A stretch of DNA of 64,000 bases. Origin: Paraburkholderia phosphatilytica. Lineage in GTDB: Bacteria > Pseudomonadota > Gammaproteobacteria > Burkholderiales > Burkholderiaceae. Location: positions 19,791 through 83,790 of the forward strand of contig NZ_QQOA01000033.1 in the NCBI RefSeq assembly GCF_003443895.1, given 5' to 3'. Position numbers and translations under genes: made by a program. The notes beneath the pieces are model-generated. The model was not told where the DNA came from, did no database searches, and worked only from the letters and a program-made list of their open reading frames with translations. Shown here in pieces: positions 16,085 through 24,813 of the stretch (positions are counted from its first letter, which is position 1; every line of letters begins with the position of its first letter).

Positions 16085-16362
16085 GGAACCTGATGCACGG
16101 AGCTTACGATCTGACAGGTATCGGGTAAACGCCAGGCGCAAAGCCCTGTCAGATAAGGAAAGTGATTATTTCGAATGGCTTTCTGTTTTGCTTGAACAGT
16201 TTAATGAGGTCCTGGAAAAGCCTCACGCTTTGAACGGTTTGATAATCCAGAACCGGAAAAAGCCTGAATGATTTTGCCAATTCAATAATAAAACTATAAG
16301 ACGGGATGCATGGAGCACGGTCAAAAGACCGGCTGATCAAATAGATAGCGGAGACAAGGCAA
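16085..16362 (+). other. long AT-rich leader of oxlT
   Basis: If the promoter at 16046-16084 is right, oxlT has an untranslated leader of about 270 bases. Its base composition is clearly more AT-rich than the surroundings. A 62-codon ORF inside it (16083-16271) starts within the -10 box, so it is probably not translated from this promoter. I see no known riboswitch pattern. Confidence 0.45.
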
Positions 16363-17718
16363 ATGAATGAGCTTAACAGGCAGGTTGCTGCACCATCGGT
16401 TTTAAGCAACCGCTGGTTTCAACTGATAATCGGGCTGCTATGCATGGCGCTGGTTGCCAATCTTCAATATGCATGGACGCTGTTCGTCACGCCAATGAAC
16501 TCCAGGCATCATTGGGGTGTGGCTTCAATTCAGTTTGCCTTTTCCATTTTCATTCTGACTGAAACCTGGCTGGTGCCGATCGAAGGCTGGCTGGTCGATA
16601 AATTCGGTCCGCGTCCGGTGGTGGCGGCCGGCGCGGTGTGCGCGGGTCTCGCGTGGGTGATGAACTCGTACGCGACGACGCTGCCGGAACTGTATATCTC
16701 GTCGGTGATTGCGGGTGTGGGCGCCGGCTGCGTGTACGGCACCTGCGTCGGCAATGCGCTGAAGCTGTTCCCGGACCGGCGCGGTCTCGCGGCGGGCCTG
16801 ACGGCGGCGGGCTTCGGCGCGGGCGCGGCGGTCACGGTGATTCCGATCGCGAACATGATTACGCGCTCCGGCTACGAGCAGACGTTTCTGTTCTTCGGCA
16901 TTGTCCAGGGCATCTGCATTTTCGTGCTCGCGCTGCTGCTGAAAAAACCGCAACCCGGCACCATCGTCGCGAAGAAGCGCAAATTCGCGGTCACCAAAAT
17001 CGACTATACGCCGGGCCAGATGATTAAAACCCCGGTTTTCTGGGTGATTTACGCCGCGTTTGTCGCCGTGGCGGCAGGCGGATTGATGGCAACCGCGCAA
17101 ATCGGCCCGATTGCAAAAGACTGGGGCCTCGCCCGAATTCCGATGAATCTGTTCGGCGTCACGCTGCCGTTATTGACCGCCACTGTCTCGATCGACAATA
17201 TCTGCAACGGATTTACGCGCCCATTGTGCGGACTCGTGTCCGATAAAATCGGTCGCGAAAATACCATGTTCCTGATTTTCGTCGGCGAAGGACTCGCGCT
17301 GCTCGGCATGATGCAATACGGCACGAACCCCTATGCGTTCATGACTTTCGCCGCGCTGATCTTCCTGTTCTGGGGCGAAATCTTCTCGATCTTCCCGGCC
17401 ATCTGCGCCGACACGTTCGGCAGCCGTTATGCGGCGGCAAATGCGGGCACGCTGTACACGGCGAAGGGCACGGCGTCGCTGATCGTGCCGATCGCGTCGC
17501 TGCTGTCGGCCTCCGGCGGCTGGAGCGCGGTGTTCGTTGCGGCCGCAGTGATCACGATCGCAGCCGGCATCGCGTCGAAGTTCGTGATCGCACCGATGCG
17601 CGCACGCTGGATCGCGCAGACCGACGAGCCCGCGGCTTTAAACGCGACGGCCACGCCGGCGGCGAGCGCGGCCGGCGCATCGCGCCTCACGCACTGGCCC
17701 GAGCAGACCGGCGAGTGA
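16363..17718 (+). CDS. oxlT: oxalate/formate antiporter (MFS)
   Basis: OxlT exchanges external oxalate for internal formate, feeding the Frc reaction. The 451-residue protein has twelve helices. Both charged residues known to bind oxalate in the Oxalobacter carrier are present: an arginine in ICNGFTRPLCG (R286) and a lysine in LYTAKGTASLIVP (K368). Typical family stretches are YAWTLFVTPMN and GVGAGCVYGTCVGNALK. GGAGACAAGG at 16350-16359 lies before the ATG. Base composition is uneven: the first 80 codons and the part around 16980-17290 are noticeably less GC-rich than the rest. Confidence 0.93.
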   Translation: MNELNRQVAAPSVLSNRWFQLIIGLLCMALVANLQYAWTLFVTPMNSRHHWGVASIQFAFSIFILTETWLVPIEGWLVDKFGPRPVVAAGAVCAGLAWVMNSYATTLPELYISSVIAGVGAGCVYGTCVGNALKLFPDRRGLAAGLTAAGFGAGAAVTVIPIANMITRSGYEQTFLFFGIVQGICIFVLALLLKKPQPGTIVAKKRKFAVTKIDYTPGQMIKTPVFWVIYAAFVAVAAGGLMATAQIGPIAKDWGLARIPMNLFGVTLPLLTATVSIDNICNGFTRPLCGLVSDKIGRENTMFLIFVGEGLALLGMMQYGTNPYAFMTFAALIFLFWGEIFSIFPAICADTFGSRYAAANAGTLYTAKGTASLIVPIASLLSASGGWSAVFVAAAVITIAAGIASKFVIAPMRARWIAQTDEPAALNATATPAASAAGASRLTHWPEQTGE

Positions 17719-17952
17719 ACTGACGTTTCCTTCATTTCGCTCGCGCGAAATCGAGGCCCGCTTCATCGACTGCACGCACGGCCGGGGTCCAGTGGACACG
17801 GCGCCGAGTGCCGCGATGCGAAGCGGGCTTCGGACGTTGCAAGCGCCTCGAATATCGAAAGCGCCGAAAGCTTCAACGCGGGACCGACGGCGGGCCGACC
17901 CGGTCCGCGCGGATCCGGAGTTGCCGGCGCCGGGCCGAACGTATCGCTGACC

Positions 17953-18942
17953 ATGAACGTTTCACTGCATCAACTGAAGGTTTTCATCGCCGTCGCGCGC
18001 GAGCAGAGCTTTACGCGCGCGGCGCGCGAATTCGATCTCACGCAGTCGGCGGTGAGCCGCTGCATTCGCGAACTCGAGGACGCGATCGACCTGAAGCTGT
18101 TCGATCGCACGACGCGCCAGGTCGAGTTGACCAGCGCGGGCGCGACGCTCGAGCGGCGCATCGGGCGGCTGCTCGACGAGATCGAGCTCACGCTGCTGGA
18201 AGGTCGCGCCGCGCATGAGGGGCACACGGGGCTCGTGATCGTCGCGAGCAATCCGGTGCTGTCGACAGGCTGGGTGCCGGAGGCGCTCGCGCGCTGCGCG
18301 AAAGTGTCGCCGGCGCTCGTCGTGTCGATGCGCGATCTGTCGCAGTCGGCGGTGATGACGGCGGTCGCGCAGGGCGAAGTCGACTTCGGTCTCGTGTCGG
18401 GCGCGGAGCCCTTGCCGGCGGATGGCTGCATCGACGGTCTGCGTGCGCAGCCGCTGTTCGCGACGCCGCTGTGCGCCGTGCTGCCGGCCACGCATCCGCT
18501 CGCGAAGGAGACCACGCTGACGTGGGCCGCGCTCGAATCGATGCCGCTCGTCACGCTTAATGAAGACAGCGGCGTGCGAGCGGCCGTCGCGCGCGCGCTC
18601 GGCTCAGGACGCGCGCGCGGGCGGCCGTTGCAGGCGCTCGGTCACGTCGCGGCCGTGTGGCGGATGGTCGAACTGCAACTGGGCGTCGGGATTCTGCCGG
18701 TCGGCGAGCACTGGCCCGACGTGCCGGAGCATCTCGTCGTGCGGCCGCTCACGCCGGACCAACGGATCGTCACGCAGCTGGTGCGTCGACGCAACCGGTC
18801 GCTGCGGCCGAATGCCGAGACGGTATGGACGCAGTTTGCGTCGGTCGACGAGGCGATGGATTCTGCAATGACTGGTGCAATCACGCCGGAGCCGGTCGTG
18901 ACGGAAATCGGTCGGCCGAAGGGACTCGCGCGGGTGGCCTGA
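17953..18942 (+). CDS. LysR-family transcriptional regulator
   Basis: The 329-residue protein has the helix-turn-helix at residues 4-62 (LHQLKVFIAVAREQSFTRAAREFDLTQSAVSRCIRELE) and a type-2 periplasmic-binding-like effector domain (GEVDFGLVSGAEPL, AVWRMVELQLGVGILP). The C-terminus has an extra tail of about 25 residues. It follows oxlT by 234 bases on the same strand and converges with panE. Its target is not apparent: no divergent gene adjoins it, so its place in the oxalate region may be incidental. Confidence 0.85.
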   Translation: MNVSLHQLKVFIAVAREQSFTRAAREFDLTQSAVSRCIRELEDAIDLKLFDRTTRQVELTSAGATLERRIGRLLDEIELTLLEGRAAHEGHTGLVIVASNPVLSTGWVPEALARCAKVSPALVVSMRDLSQSAVMTAVAQGEVDFGLVSGAEPLPADGCIDGLRAQPLFATPLCAVLPATHPLAKETTLTWAALESMPLVTLNEDSGVRAAVARALGSGRARGRPLQALGHVAAVWRMVELQLGVGILPVGEHWPDVPEHLVVRPLTPDQRIVTQLVRRRNRSLRPNAETVWTQFASVDEAMDSAMTGAITPEPVVTEIGRPKGLARVA

Positions 18943-18949
18943 GCGCGCT

Positions 18950-18978
18950 GCGGGCCGCTGCTGGTTGCCGCGGCCCGC
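18950..18978. terminator. hairpin between convergent LysR and panE genes
   Basis: GCGGGCCGC and GCGGCCCGC form a 9-bp GC-only stem with an 11-base loop just after the LysR stop. No T-run follows. Confidence 0.45.
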
Positions 18979-19130
18979 GCGCGGTGCACGACAAAGCGCG
19001 ATAAAGCCGCAGCGCAGCGCACGACAAACCGCAACGCAAAAAATAGGGAGAACGGCAAAACATCTGCCGCTCCCCCGTCCTGGAAACTGTTGCTGGTTTG
19101 CTCCGATTCGCCGGCGCGGTGGAGGAACCG

Positions 19131-20108
19131 TCAAGCCGCCTGCATCGCCATCCGTTCACGCTGCTTGACGAGCGCGAGCACAGTGTCGATGGTCGGCGTC
19201 GCTTCGCCGACGAGACGCCCCATCTCCTGCACGACCGTCAGCAGCGGATCGATCTCCATCGGGCGGCGGTTTTCGAGGTCCACGAGCATCGACGTCTTGT
19301 GCGCGCCCACCGCACCCGCGCCGTCGATCCGCTTCTCGACGTCGACGCGGAAATGCACGCCCAGCTGGTCGCCGATGCGCTTCGCCTCGAGCATCATCGT
19401 GCGCGACACGGCGCGCGTCGCGGGGTCGCTCGTGATGACGTCGAGCGTTGCGTGGGTGAGGGCGCTGATCGGGTTGAAGCACAGATTGCCCCACAGCTTC
19501 AGCCAGATTTCGTCGCGGATCGTGTCGCGGATCGGCGCGTCGAAACCGGCCGCCTGCATCATCTCGTGCAGCGCGACGACGCGCTGCGTGCGCTCGCCGC
19601 TCGGTTCGCCGATCGGAAACTTCTTGCCGTAGGTGTGCTTGATGACGCCCGGCTCGACGATCTCCGCAGCCGGATACAGCACGCAGCCGATCGCGCGCTC
19701 GGGGCCGAGCCGCGTCCATTGCAGGCCGTCCGGATCGACGCTTGTCAGCCGCGTGCCGGCGAACTTGCCGCCGTGCTCGTGGAAGTACCAGTAGGGAATG
19801 CCGTTGACGCCGGTGACGACGGCCGTGTGCTTGCCGAGCAGCGGCTGCATCGACTCGACCACCGCCGGCACCGAATGCGCCTTCAGCGTGATGATCACGT
19901 AGTCCTGCACGCCGAGTTCGCGCGGATCGGACGTGCAGCGCACGTTCGCCACGACTTCGCCCTCGTCCGAGATCACGCGCACGCCGCGCTCGCGCATGGC
20001 GGCCAGATGCGGCCCCCGCGCGATGAAACTGACGTCGGCGCCGGCGCGCGCGAGCTGCGCGCCCATCAATCCGCCGATCGCACCTGCTCCGAAGATGCAG
20101 ATCTTCAT
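19131..20108 (-). CDS. panE: 2-dehydropantoate 2-reductase family (PanE/ApbA)
   Basis: The 325-residue protein starts MKICIFGAGAIGGLMGAQLA, the NADPH-binding GxGxxG motif. It has the family's catalytic lysine context (FDAPIRDTIRDEIWLKLWGN) and asparagine context (CFNPISALT). Family members reduce ketopantoate to pantoate, but many paralogues act on other 2-oxo acids. GGAGGAG directly before ATG 20108 fixes the start. Its promoter copies those of oxlT and the 99-residue gene, so this paralogue is probably part of oxalate or glyoxylate metabolism rather than the housekeeping PanE (inference). Confidence 0.85.
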   Translation of the reverse strand: MKICIFGAGAIGGLMGAQLARAGADVSFIARGPHLAAMRERGVRVISDEGEVVANVRCTSDPRELGVQDYVIITLKAHSVPAVVESMQPLLGKHTAVVTGVNGIPYWYFHEHGGKFAGTRLTSVDPDGLQWTRLGPERAIGCVLYPAAEIVEPGVIKHTYGKKFPIGEPSGERTQRVVALHEMMQAAGFDAPIRDTIRDEIWLKLWGNLCFNPISALTHATLDVITSDPATRAVSRTMMLEAKRIGDQLGVHFRVDVEKRIDGAGAVGAHKTSMLVDLENRRPMEIDPLLTVVQEMGRLVGEATPTIDTVLALVKQRERMAMQAA

Positions 20109-20246
20109 CGTTCTCCTCCAACCCAATGACATGAAACCGCGTGCCCGTTCTTGCGCGTGACCTGGCGTGGGGTTCGCCGCCATGCGCGGCGCGCCGGCCG
20201 TGCGCATACGCACGGGGCGCCGTGTCAGCGACAGGCTATGGAGTCC

Positions 20247-20285
20247 AGCATAAAAGGCTGGGACGATTGAAGATAGTTAAAGTTT
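20247..20285 (-). promoter_or_regulatory. promoter/operator of panE (shared LysR site B)
   Basis: On the minus strand the operator 20285-20263 begins AAACTTTAACTATCTTCAAT and matches site A at 18 of 23 positions. Ten bases later is TATGCT (20252-20247) followed by GGA. Spacing is identical to sites A and C. Confidence 0.7.
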
Positions 20286-20287
20286 GT

Positions 20288-20324
20288 CGCCTGAATCATT
20301 AGCTATTGCTTATGGATTCAGGCG
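20288..20324. repeat. 10-bp inverted repeat upstream of panE
   Basis: CGCCTGAATC (20288-20297) and GATTCAGGCG (20315-20324) are perfect inverted copies with 17 bases between. They adjoin LysR site B, so this may be a second regulator site or a hairpin on the leader of the divergent peptidase. From 20325 to 20620 I see no supportable gene or motif. Confidence 0.55.
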
Positions 20325-20620
20325 TGGCATCGCACTCGGTGCGCGAGCCGGAAGCTCACGCCGGGTGGGTTCGGGAGCGCTTCGCAACGACGGTTTAGGA
20401 CGGATTCTGAGGAGGTTGGGACGAATACAAGAATCGTCCTATCGAATGCAAAAAAGCGTGCTTCTACACTGATCTTCTTTCACCGGGTCGCGCGGTGCGA
20501 TGAATGACAGGTCCAGCCGGGCCGCGTCGTTTCCTCATCGGTTCGCGCCGCCGCCGTGCCGGTTTTTGTCCTCACGGTTGCTCAGCCCGTTTTCCTGTTT
20601 CTGCCTGCGAGATTTACGTG

Positions 20621-21832
20621 ATGTTCACACGTCGATACCTGGCGCGCAGGCAGGTCGTTTCCCCGAACGCGAGCGCCGCGGCGCTTCCGGAACGCGAGTC
20701 CCCGATCGGCTCCGCGGCGCGTATCGCGCTGCTCGCCGGCCTGCTGGGTACACTCGGCGCATCCGCCGCGTGGAGCGAGGCGTCGCCGTCGACCCTGACG
20801 GCACACCGACTCGCGGAAACGTCCCTGCATGACGCGCAACCCGATTCGTCCTCCGCCGCTTCGCCGATGCTGCTCGCGCTGTGCCGCACCGACCCGCAAC
20901 TGTGCAGCGCGTCCGGCGCCGAGCGCGTGCAACACCAGTGGCGCGGCAAGATCGTGCGCCCCGACGCGACACCGCTGTCGACCGCCGCGCCGTTCGCCGC
21001 GAACAGCGCGGTTGCAACCGTGCTGGCCGGCTCGATCGACGGCACGTTGCGGCTCGCGCTGCAGCGCGCCGACGTGCCGGCTGGCATCGTGACGCAGCTG
21101 AAGCAGATCTTCGGCGCGCGCCTGAATCTCGATGCGCCGGCGCAGCCGGGCGACAGCTGGCGTGTCCAGTACGACCGCACCGCCGACAGCGCGGACGTTC
21201 GCGTGACGGCCGTCGAGCTGCACGTCGCGGGCGACACGTGGCGCGCGGCCTGGTTCGACGGCGGCTGGTACACGTTCGACGGCGAGCCGCTCAGCGCCAT
21301 GCCGTTCGCGACGCCGGTCGCCTACACGCGCATCAGCTCTCCATTCGGCATGCGCGTGCATCCGGTCATGGGTCAGGCGCACATGCATACCGGCGTCGAC
21401 TTCGCCGCGCCGCTCGGCACGCCGGTGCATGCCGCGGCGCCAGGCGTCGTGGTGGCAGCCGGCTGGGAGCACGGCTATGGCAACCGTGTCGTGGTGCGTC
21501 ACGCGGACGGTTATTCGACGGTCTACGGACATCTGTCGAAGCTCGCGAAAGGGCTGCGCGCCGGCATGACCGTGACGGCAGCGGACACGATCGGAAAGGT
21601 GGGCAGCACCGGGACGTCGACGGGTCCGCATCTGCACTTCGAGGTGCGCGTGGCCGATCAGCCGGTCGATCCGATGACGCTCACCGGCGACGGCGCAACG
21701 CCGCCGCTTTCGCCCGCGCAGCGGCTAGCGTTCGAAGCCGCGATTGCCGGCATGCGCGAGCGTTTCGCGACCGCCGACGCCGTCAAGGTCCGCACCGCAT
21801 CGACCGACACCGAGGTTCGCGCGGCCTACTGA
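20621..21832 (+). CDS. M23-family peptidoglycan endopeptidase
   Basis: The 403-residue protein has an N-terminal membrane anchor or signal (IALLAGLLGTLGASAAWSEA, about residues 35-55). A middle region resembles the substrate-blocking domain of MepM/CsgI-type enzymes, and a complete LytM/M23 domain follows. Zinc ligands are visible in HTGVDFAAP and HLHFEVR, with the supporting histidine in YGHLSKL, so it should be an active metalloendopeptidase cutting peptide cross-links in the periplasm. ATG 20621 is chosen because the signal then lies near the start; the ribosome site is weak. A longer frame begins at 20504. Confidence 0.87.
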   Translation: MFTRRYLARRQVVSPNASAAALPERESPIGSAARIALLAGLLGTLGASAAWSEASPSTLTAHRLAETSLHDAQPDSSSAASPMLLALCRTDPQLCSASGAERVQHQWRGKIVRPDATPLSTAAPFAANSAVATVLAGSIDGTLRLALQRADVPAGIVTQLKQIFGARLNLDAPAQPGDSWRVQYDRTADSADVRVTAVELHVAGDTWRAAWFDGGWYTFDGEPLSAMPFATPVAYTRISSPFGMRVHPVMGQAHMHTGVDFAAPLGTPVHAAAPGVVVAAGWEHGYGNRVVVRHADGYSTVYGHLSKLAKGLRAGMTVTAADTIGKVGSTGTSTGPHLHFEVRVADQPVDPMTLTGDGATPPLSPAQRLAFEAAIAGMRERFATADAVKVRTASTDTEVRAAY

Positions 21833-21862
21833 AGCCGATACGAAGCGTTCTCCATCACACGA

Positions 21863-21901
21863 CGACCCGCCCGGTTCCCGCCGGCCGGGTCGTTTTCTTT
21901 T
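21863..21901 (+). terminator. intrinsic terminator after the M23 peptidase gene
   Basis: CGACCCGCCCGG and CCGGCCGGGTCG form a stem with one mismatch and a short loop, followed by TTTTCTTTT. Confidence 0.85.
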
Positions 21902-22122
21902 CGCACGTTTCGTCGGGCGGATTCACAAATCCGACATGCTGACGACACGAATCCATGTATCGATGCAATGCCGGACGCGACGCCCGCTGCCGGCGCTTGC
22001 GATCGGCTACGCCGCGGGATTTAATACCGCCGTACCAGGCGGACGGCCCGGCACGATGCAATGCGACGCGACGCACTTCGAGTCCACCAGAGTCCACCAA
22101 TCAGAACAGAACGGAGAACGAG

Positions 22123-23532
22123 ATGAGGGCCACCACCATTGCCGATCGCGAAGCAGCCGGCCGTGCTGCGCGGGAACGCTCGAAGCGCTCGAGCCATCGC
22201 CTGACGGGCGAACTGCGGCGCGACCCGATCGCGCTGCTGGAAGCGAACAGCGAAGGGCGCGTCGCGAAGCTGGTGCCGCTGCGCTACGGACGGATGGCCG
22301 CGTCGCCGTTCACGTTCTTTCGCGGCAGCGCGATCCTGCAGGCGCACGATCTCGGCCAGGTTCCGCACACCGGTTTCGTCGCGCCGATCTGCGGCGACGC
22401 CCATCTGATGAATTTCGGCGGCTTCGCGACGCCCGAGCGTCAGCTGGTGTTCGACCTGAACGATTTCGACGAAGTCGCACCGGGTCCGTTCGAGTGGGAC
22501 CTGAAGCGTCTCGCGGCGAGCTTCGTGGTCGCCGCGCGCCATATGCGCCTGAGCCGCGCGACGGCCGACGAGCTGGTCATGACCGCCGTCACGCAGTACC
22601 GCGACCGGATCGCGCAGTACGCGCAGTCCGGCGCGCTCGACCTCTGGTACGAGCGCATCACGTTCGACCTGATGATCGAAACCGCGCTGACCCAGGAAGG
22701 CCGCCGCGCGATCCGCCGCGGCATGGAGAAGGCCGCGGGCCGCACGCACGAAAGCATGCTCGCGAAAATGGCCGCCTTCGAAAACGACGCGTGGGTCATC
22801 CGCGATGCGCCGCCGAGCCTCTTTCACGTGCAAGGCAGCAATTCGCTCTTCGATGAGGGAGACGAAGGGTTCCGCATCGGCGACGGGCGCAAGCTGGTCG
22901 ATGATATGTACGACGGCTACGCGAAAACGCTGGCGCCGGACCGCCGCGAGCTGCTCGAGCATTTCACGCCGCAGGACCTGGTGTTCAAGGTGGTCGGGGT
23001 GGGCAGCGTCGGCACGCGCTGTCTCGTGCTGCTGCTGGTCGATCACATGGGCAAGCCGCTGTTCCTGCAGCTGAAGGAGGCGCGTCAGTCCGTCGTCTCG
23101 CAGTTCTTCAAGGCAACGGGTGTCAAGCATCAGGGCGAGCGCGTGGTGCGCGGCCAGCGGATGCTGCAGGCCGCGAGCGACATCTTCCTCGGCTGGACCA
23201 TGGGTCCGTCGGGCAGCCACTACTACGTGCGCCAGCTGCGCGACATGAAGCTGTCGGTCAACGTCGAGCTGCTCGAGCCGGAGCTGTTGAAGGGTTACGC
23301 GCGCCTGTGCGGCTGGGTGCTCGCGCGGGCACACGCGAAGGCCGGCGGCCAGGCGATCGGGATCGGCGCGTATATCGGCCGCGGCGACCAGTTCGCCGAA
23401 GCACTGACCGGCTATGCATTCGCGTACGCCGATCAGGTCGAACGCGACTACGATGCGTTCCTCAAGGCCTGCCGCAGCGGCAAGCTCGAAGCGCGCAGCG
23501 ACGAGGACATGGCCGGCGATTTCCAAATATGA
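22123..23532 (+). CDS. DUF2252 family protein
   Basis: The 469-residue protein matches DUF2252 along its length: SPFTFFRGSAILQAHDL, ICGDAHLMNFGGFATPER, VFDLNDFDEVAPGPFEWDLK and KEARQSVVSQFF. The GDAHLMNFG and DLNDFDE motifs resemble the catalytic and metal-binding loops of aminoglycoside-phosphotransferase-like kinases, so a phosphotransfer role is plausible, but no substrate is known. It is predicted cytoplasmic. GGAG precedes ATG 22123. The gene stands alone between the peptidase and an SDR gene. Confidence 0.88.
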   Translation: MRATTIADREAAGRAARERSKRSSHRLTGELRRDPIALLEANSEGRVAKLVPLRYGRMAASPFTFFRGSAILQAHDLGQVPHTGFVAPICGDAHLMNFGGFATPERQLVFDLNDFDEVAPGPFEWDLKRLAASFVVAARHMRLSRATADELVMTAVTQYRDRIAQYAQSGALDLWYERITFDLMIETALTQEGRRAIRRGMEKAAGRTHESMLAKMAAFENDAWVIRDAPPSLFHVQGSNSLFDEGDEGFRIGDGRKLVDDMYDGYAKTLAPDRRELLEHFTPQDLVFKVVGVGSVGTRCLVLLLVDHMGKPLFLQLKEARQSVVSQFFKATGVKHQGERVVRGQRMLQAASDIFLGWTMGPSGSHYYVRQLRDMKLSVNVELLEPELLKGYARLCGWVLARAHAKAGGQAIGIGAYIGRGDQFAEALTGYAFAYADQVERDYDAFLKACRSGKLEARSDEDMAGDFQI

Positions 23533-23638
23533 GCCGCGTATGAGCCGCAAACGAACCGCATATGAACGTGCCGGGCGCGCGGTTTGCGGGAGCACGCTCT
23601 CATCGCCACGCTGACGAACACTCTACGGGAGGACGACC

Positions 23639-24403
23639 ATGACGGATTCGAACGAAGGCAAGGTGGCGCTCGTCACCGGCGCGGGCAGCGGCATCGGCCG
23701 CGCGACGGCGGCGACGCTGCTTGCGCACGGCTATCGCGTCGTGCTGGTCGGGCGGCGTCAGGAGCCGCTCGCTGCGCTGGCCGCCGAAGCCGCCGCGCGC
23801 GGCGAGAACGCGCTCGCGGTGGTGTGCGACGTGACCGACCCGGTCGCGGTGACCGATCTGTTCGACACCGTGCGGCGCCGCTTCGGCCGGCTCGACGTGC
23901 TGTTCAACAACGCGGGCCGCAACGGCCCGCCGGTGGAGATCGACGAGCTCGACGTCGACGTGTGGCGCAATATCGTCGACGTGAACCTGACCGGCGTCTT
24001 TCTGTGCACGCGCGCGGCGTTCGGGTTGATGAAATCGCAGACGCCGCGCGGCGGCCGCGTCATCAACAACGGCTCGATCTCCGCGCACGCGCCGCGGCCG
24101 TACAGCATCGCGTACACGGCGACCAAGCACGCGATCACCGGGCTCACGAAGTCGGTGTCGCTCGACGGACGCAAGCACGACATCGTCTGCGGGCAGATCG
24201 ACATCGGCAACGCCGCGACCGAGATGGCCGAGCGGATGGCGCGCGGCGTGCCGCAGGCAAACGGCGAACTTGCGGCCGAGCCGCTGATGGACGTGCAGCA
24301 CGTCGCTGACGCTGTGCTGCACATGGCGGAGCTGCCGCTGTCCGCGAACGTGCAGTTCATGACGATCATGGCCAGCAAGATGCCGTACGTCGGGCGCGGA
24401 TAA
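23639..24403 (+). CDS. short-chain dehydrogenase/reductase (SDR)
   Basis: A classical 254-residue SDR with cofactor motif TGAGSGIGRA, the NNAG motif, and the catalytic Ser-Tyr-Lys set (SISAHAPRPYSIAYTATKHA). GRR after the second strand suggests preference for NADP. GGGAGG precedes ATG 23639. The substrate cannot be inferred. It lies downstream of DUF2252 with 106 bases between them. Confidence 0.88.
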   Translation: MTDSNEGKVALVTGAGSGIGRATAATLLAHGYRVVLVGRRQEPLAALAAEAAARGENALAVVCDVTDPVAVTDLFDTVRRRFGRLDVLFNNAGRNGPPVEIDELDVDVWRNIVDVNLTGVFLCTRAAFGLMKSQTPRGGRVINNGSISAHAPRPYSIAYTATKHAITGLTKSVSLDGRKHDIVCGQIDIGNAATEMAERMARGVPQANGELAAEPLMDVQHVADAVLHMAELPLSANVQFMTIMASKMPYVGRG

Positions 24404-24494
24404 GAGTCGATGAGTAGCGCCAAGGGCCGCCGTTCGTACGGGCGTCGGCCGATTTCCTTATACTGGACGATTGTCGCTATCGCGCTGTCAACGG

Positions 24495-24719
24495 ATGCCC
24501 CAGCCCGCCGTGCCTGCCGAGTCAAGATCCCGGGTCGACGTGCCCCGCGACGACGAGCCGCCGCCCGAGCCGCCGAAGCCGCCCACTTCGGACGAGTGCT
24601 GTCATAGCGGCTGCGATCCCTGCGTGTTCGACCTGTACGACGCGGCGCTCGAGCGCTATCGCGTCGCGCTGGCCGCCTGGGAGGCGCGGCATGCCGGCAA
24701 ACGGCGGCGCGGGCGCTGA
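24495..24719 (+). CDS. oxidoreductase-like N-terminal domain small protein
   Basis: The 74-residue protein has a proline-rich start (DDEPPPEPPKPPTSDE), then the motif CCHSGCDPCVFDLYDAALER and a basic tail. The spaced cysteines plus the CVxDLY block are the hallmark of the oxidoreductase-like protein family found in proteobacteria and mitochondria, whose biochemical role is unsettled. It could bind an iron-sulfur cluster or zinc. ATG 24495 is the first in-frame ATG; a TTG at 24471 is also possible. Confidence 0.75.
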   Translation: MPQPAVPAESRSRVDVPRDDEPPPEPPKPPTSDECCHSGCDPCVFDLYDAALERYRVALAAWEARHAGKRRRGR

Positions 24720-24813
24720 AACATGATGCGGATGGCGCGCCGGATCCGCGCCTGAAACACCTGCAACACCAGAAACGCGCAGCTGTCAGCCGTACGCTCA
24801 CCACGTTCCGTTC

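Noticed and set aside
16083..16271. 62-codon ORF upstream of oxlT
   Set aside because: Its ATG overlaps the -10 box of the shared promoter, it has no ribosome site, and the sequence is better explained as the oxlT leader.
24410..24607. 65-codon ORF after the SDR gene
   Set aside because: Overlaps the oxidoreductase-like gene in another frame and is Arg/Ala-rich without features.
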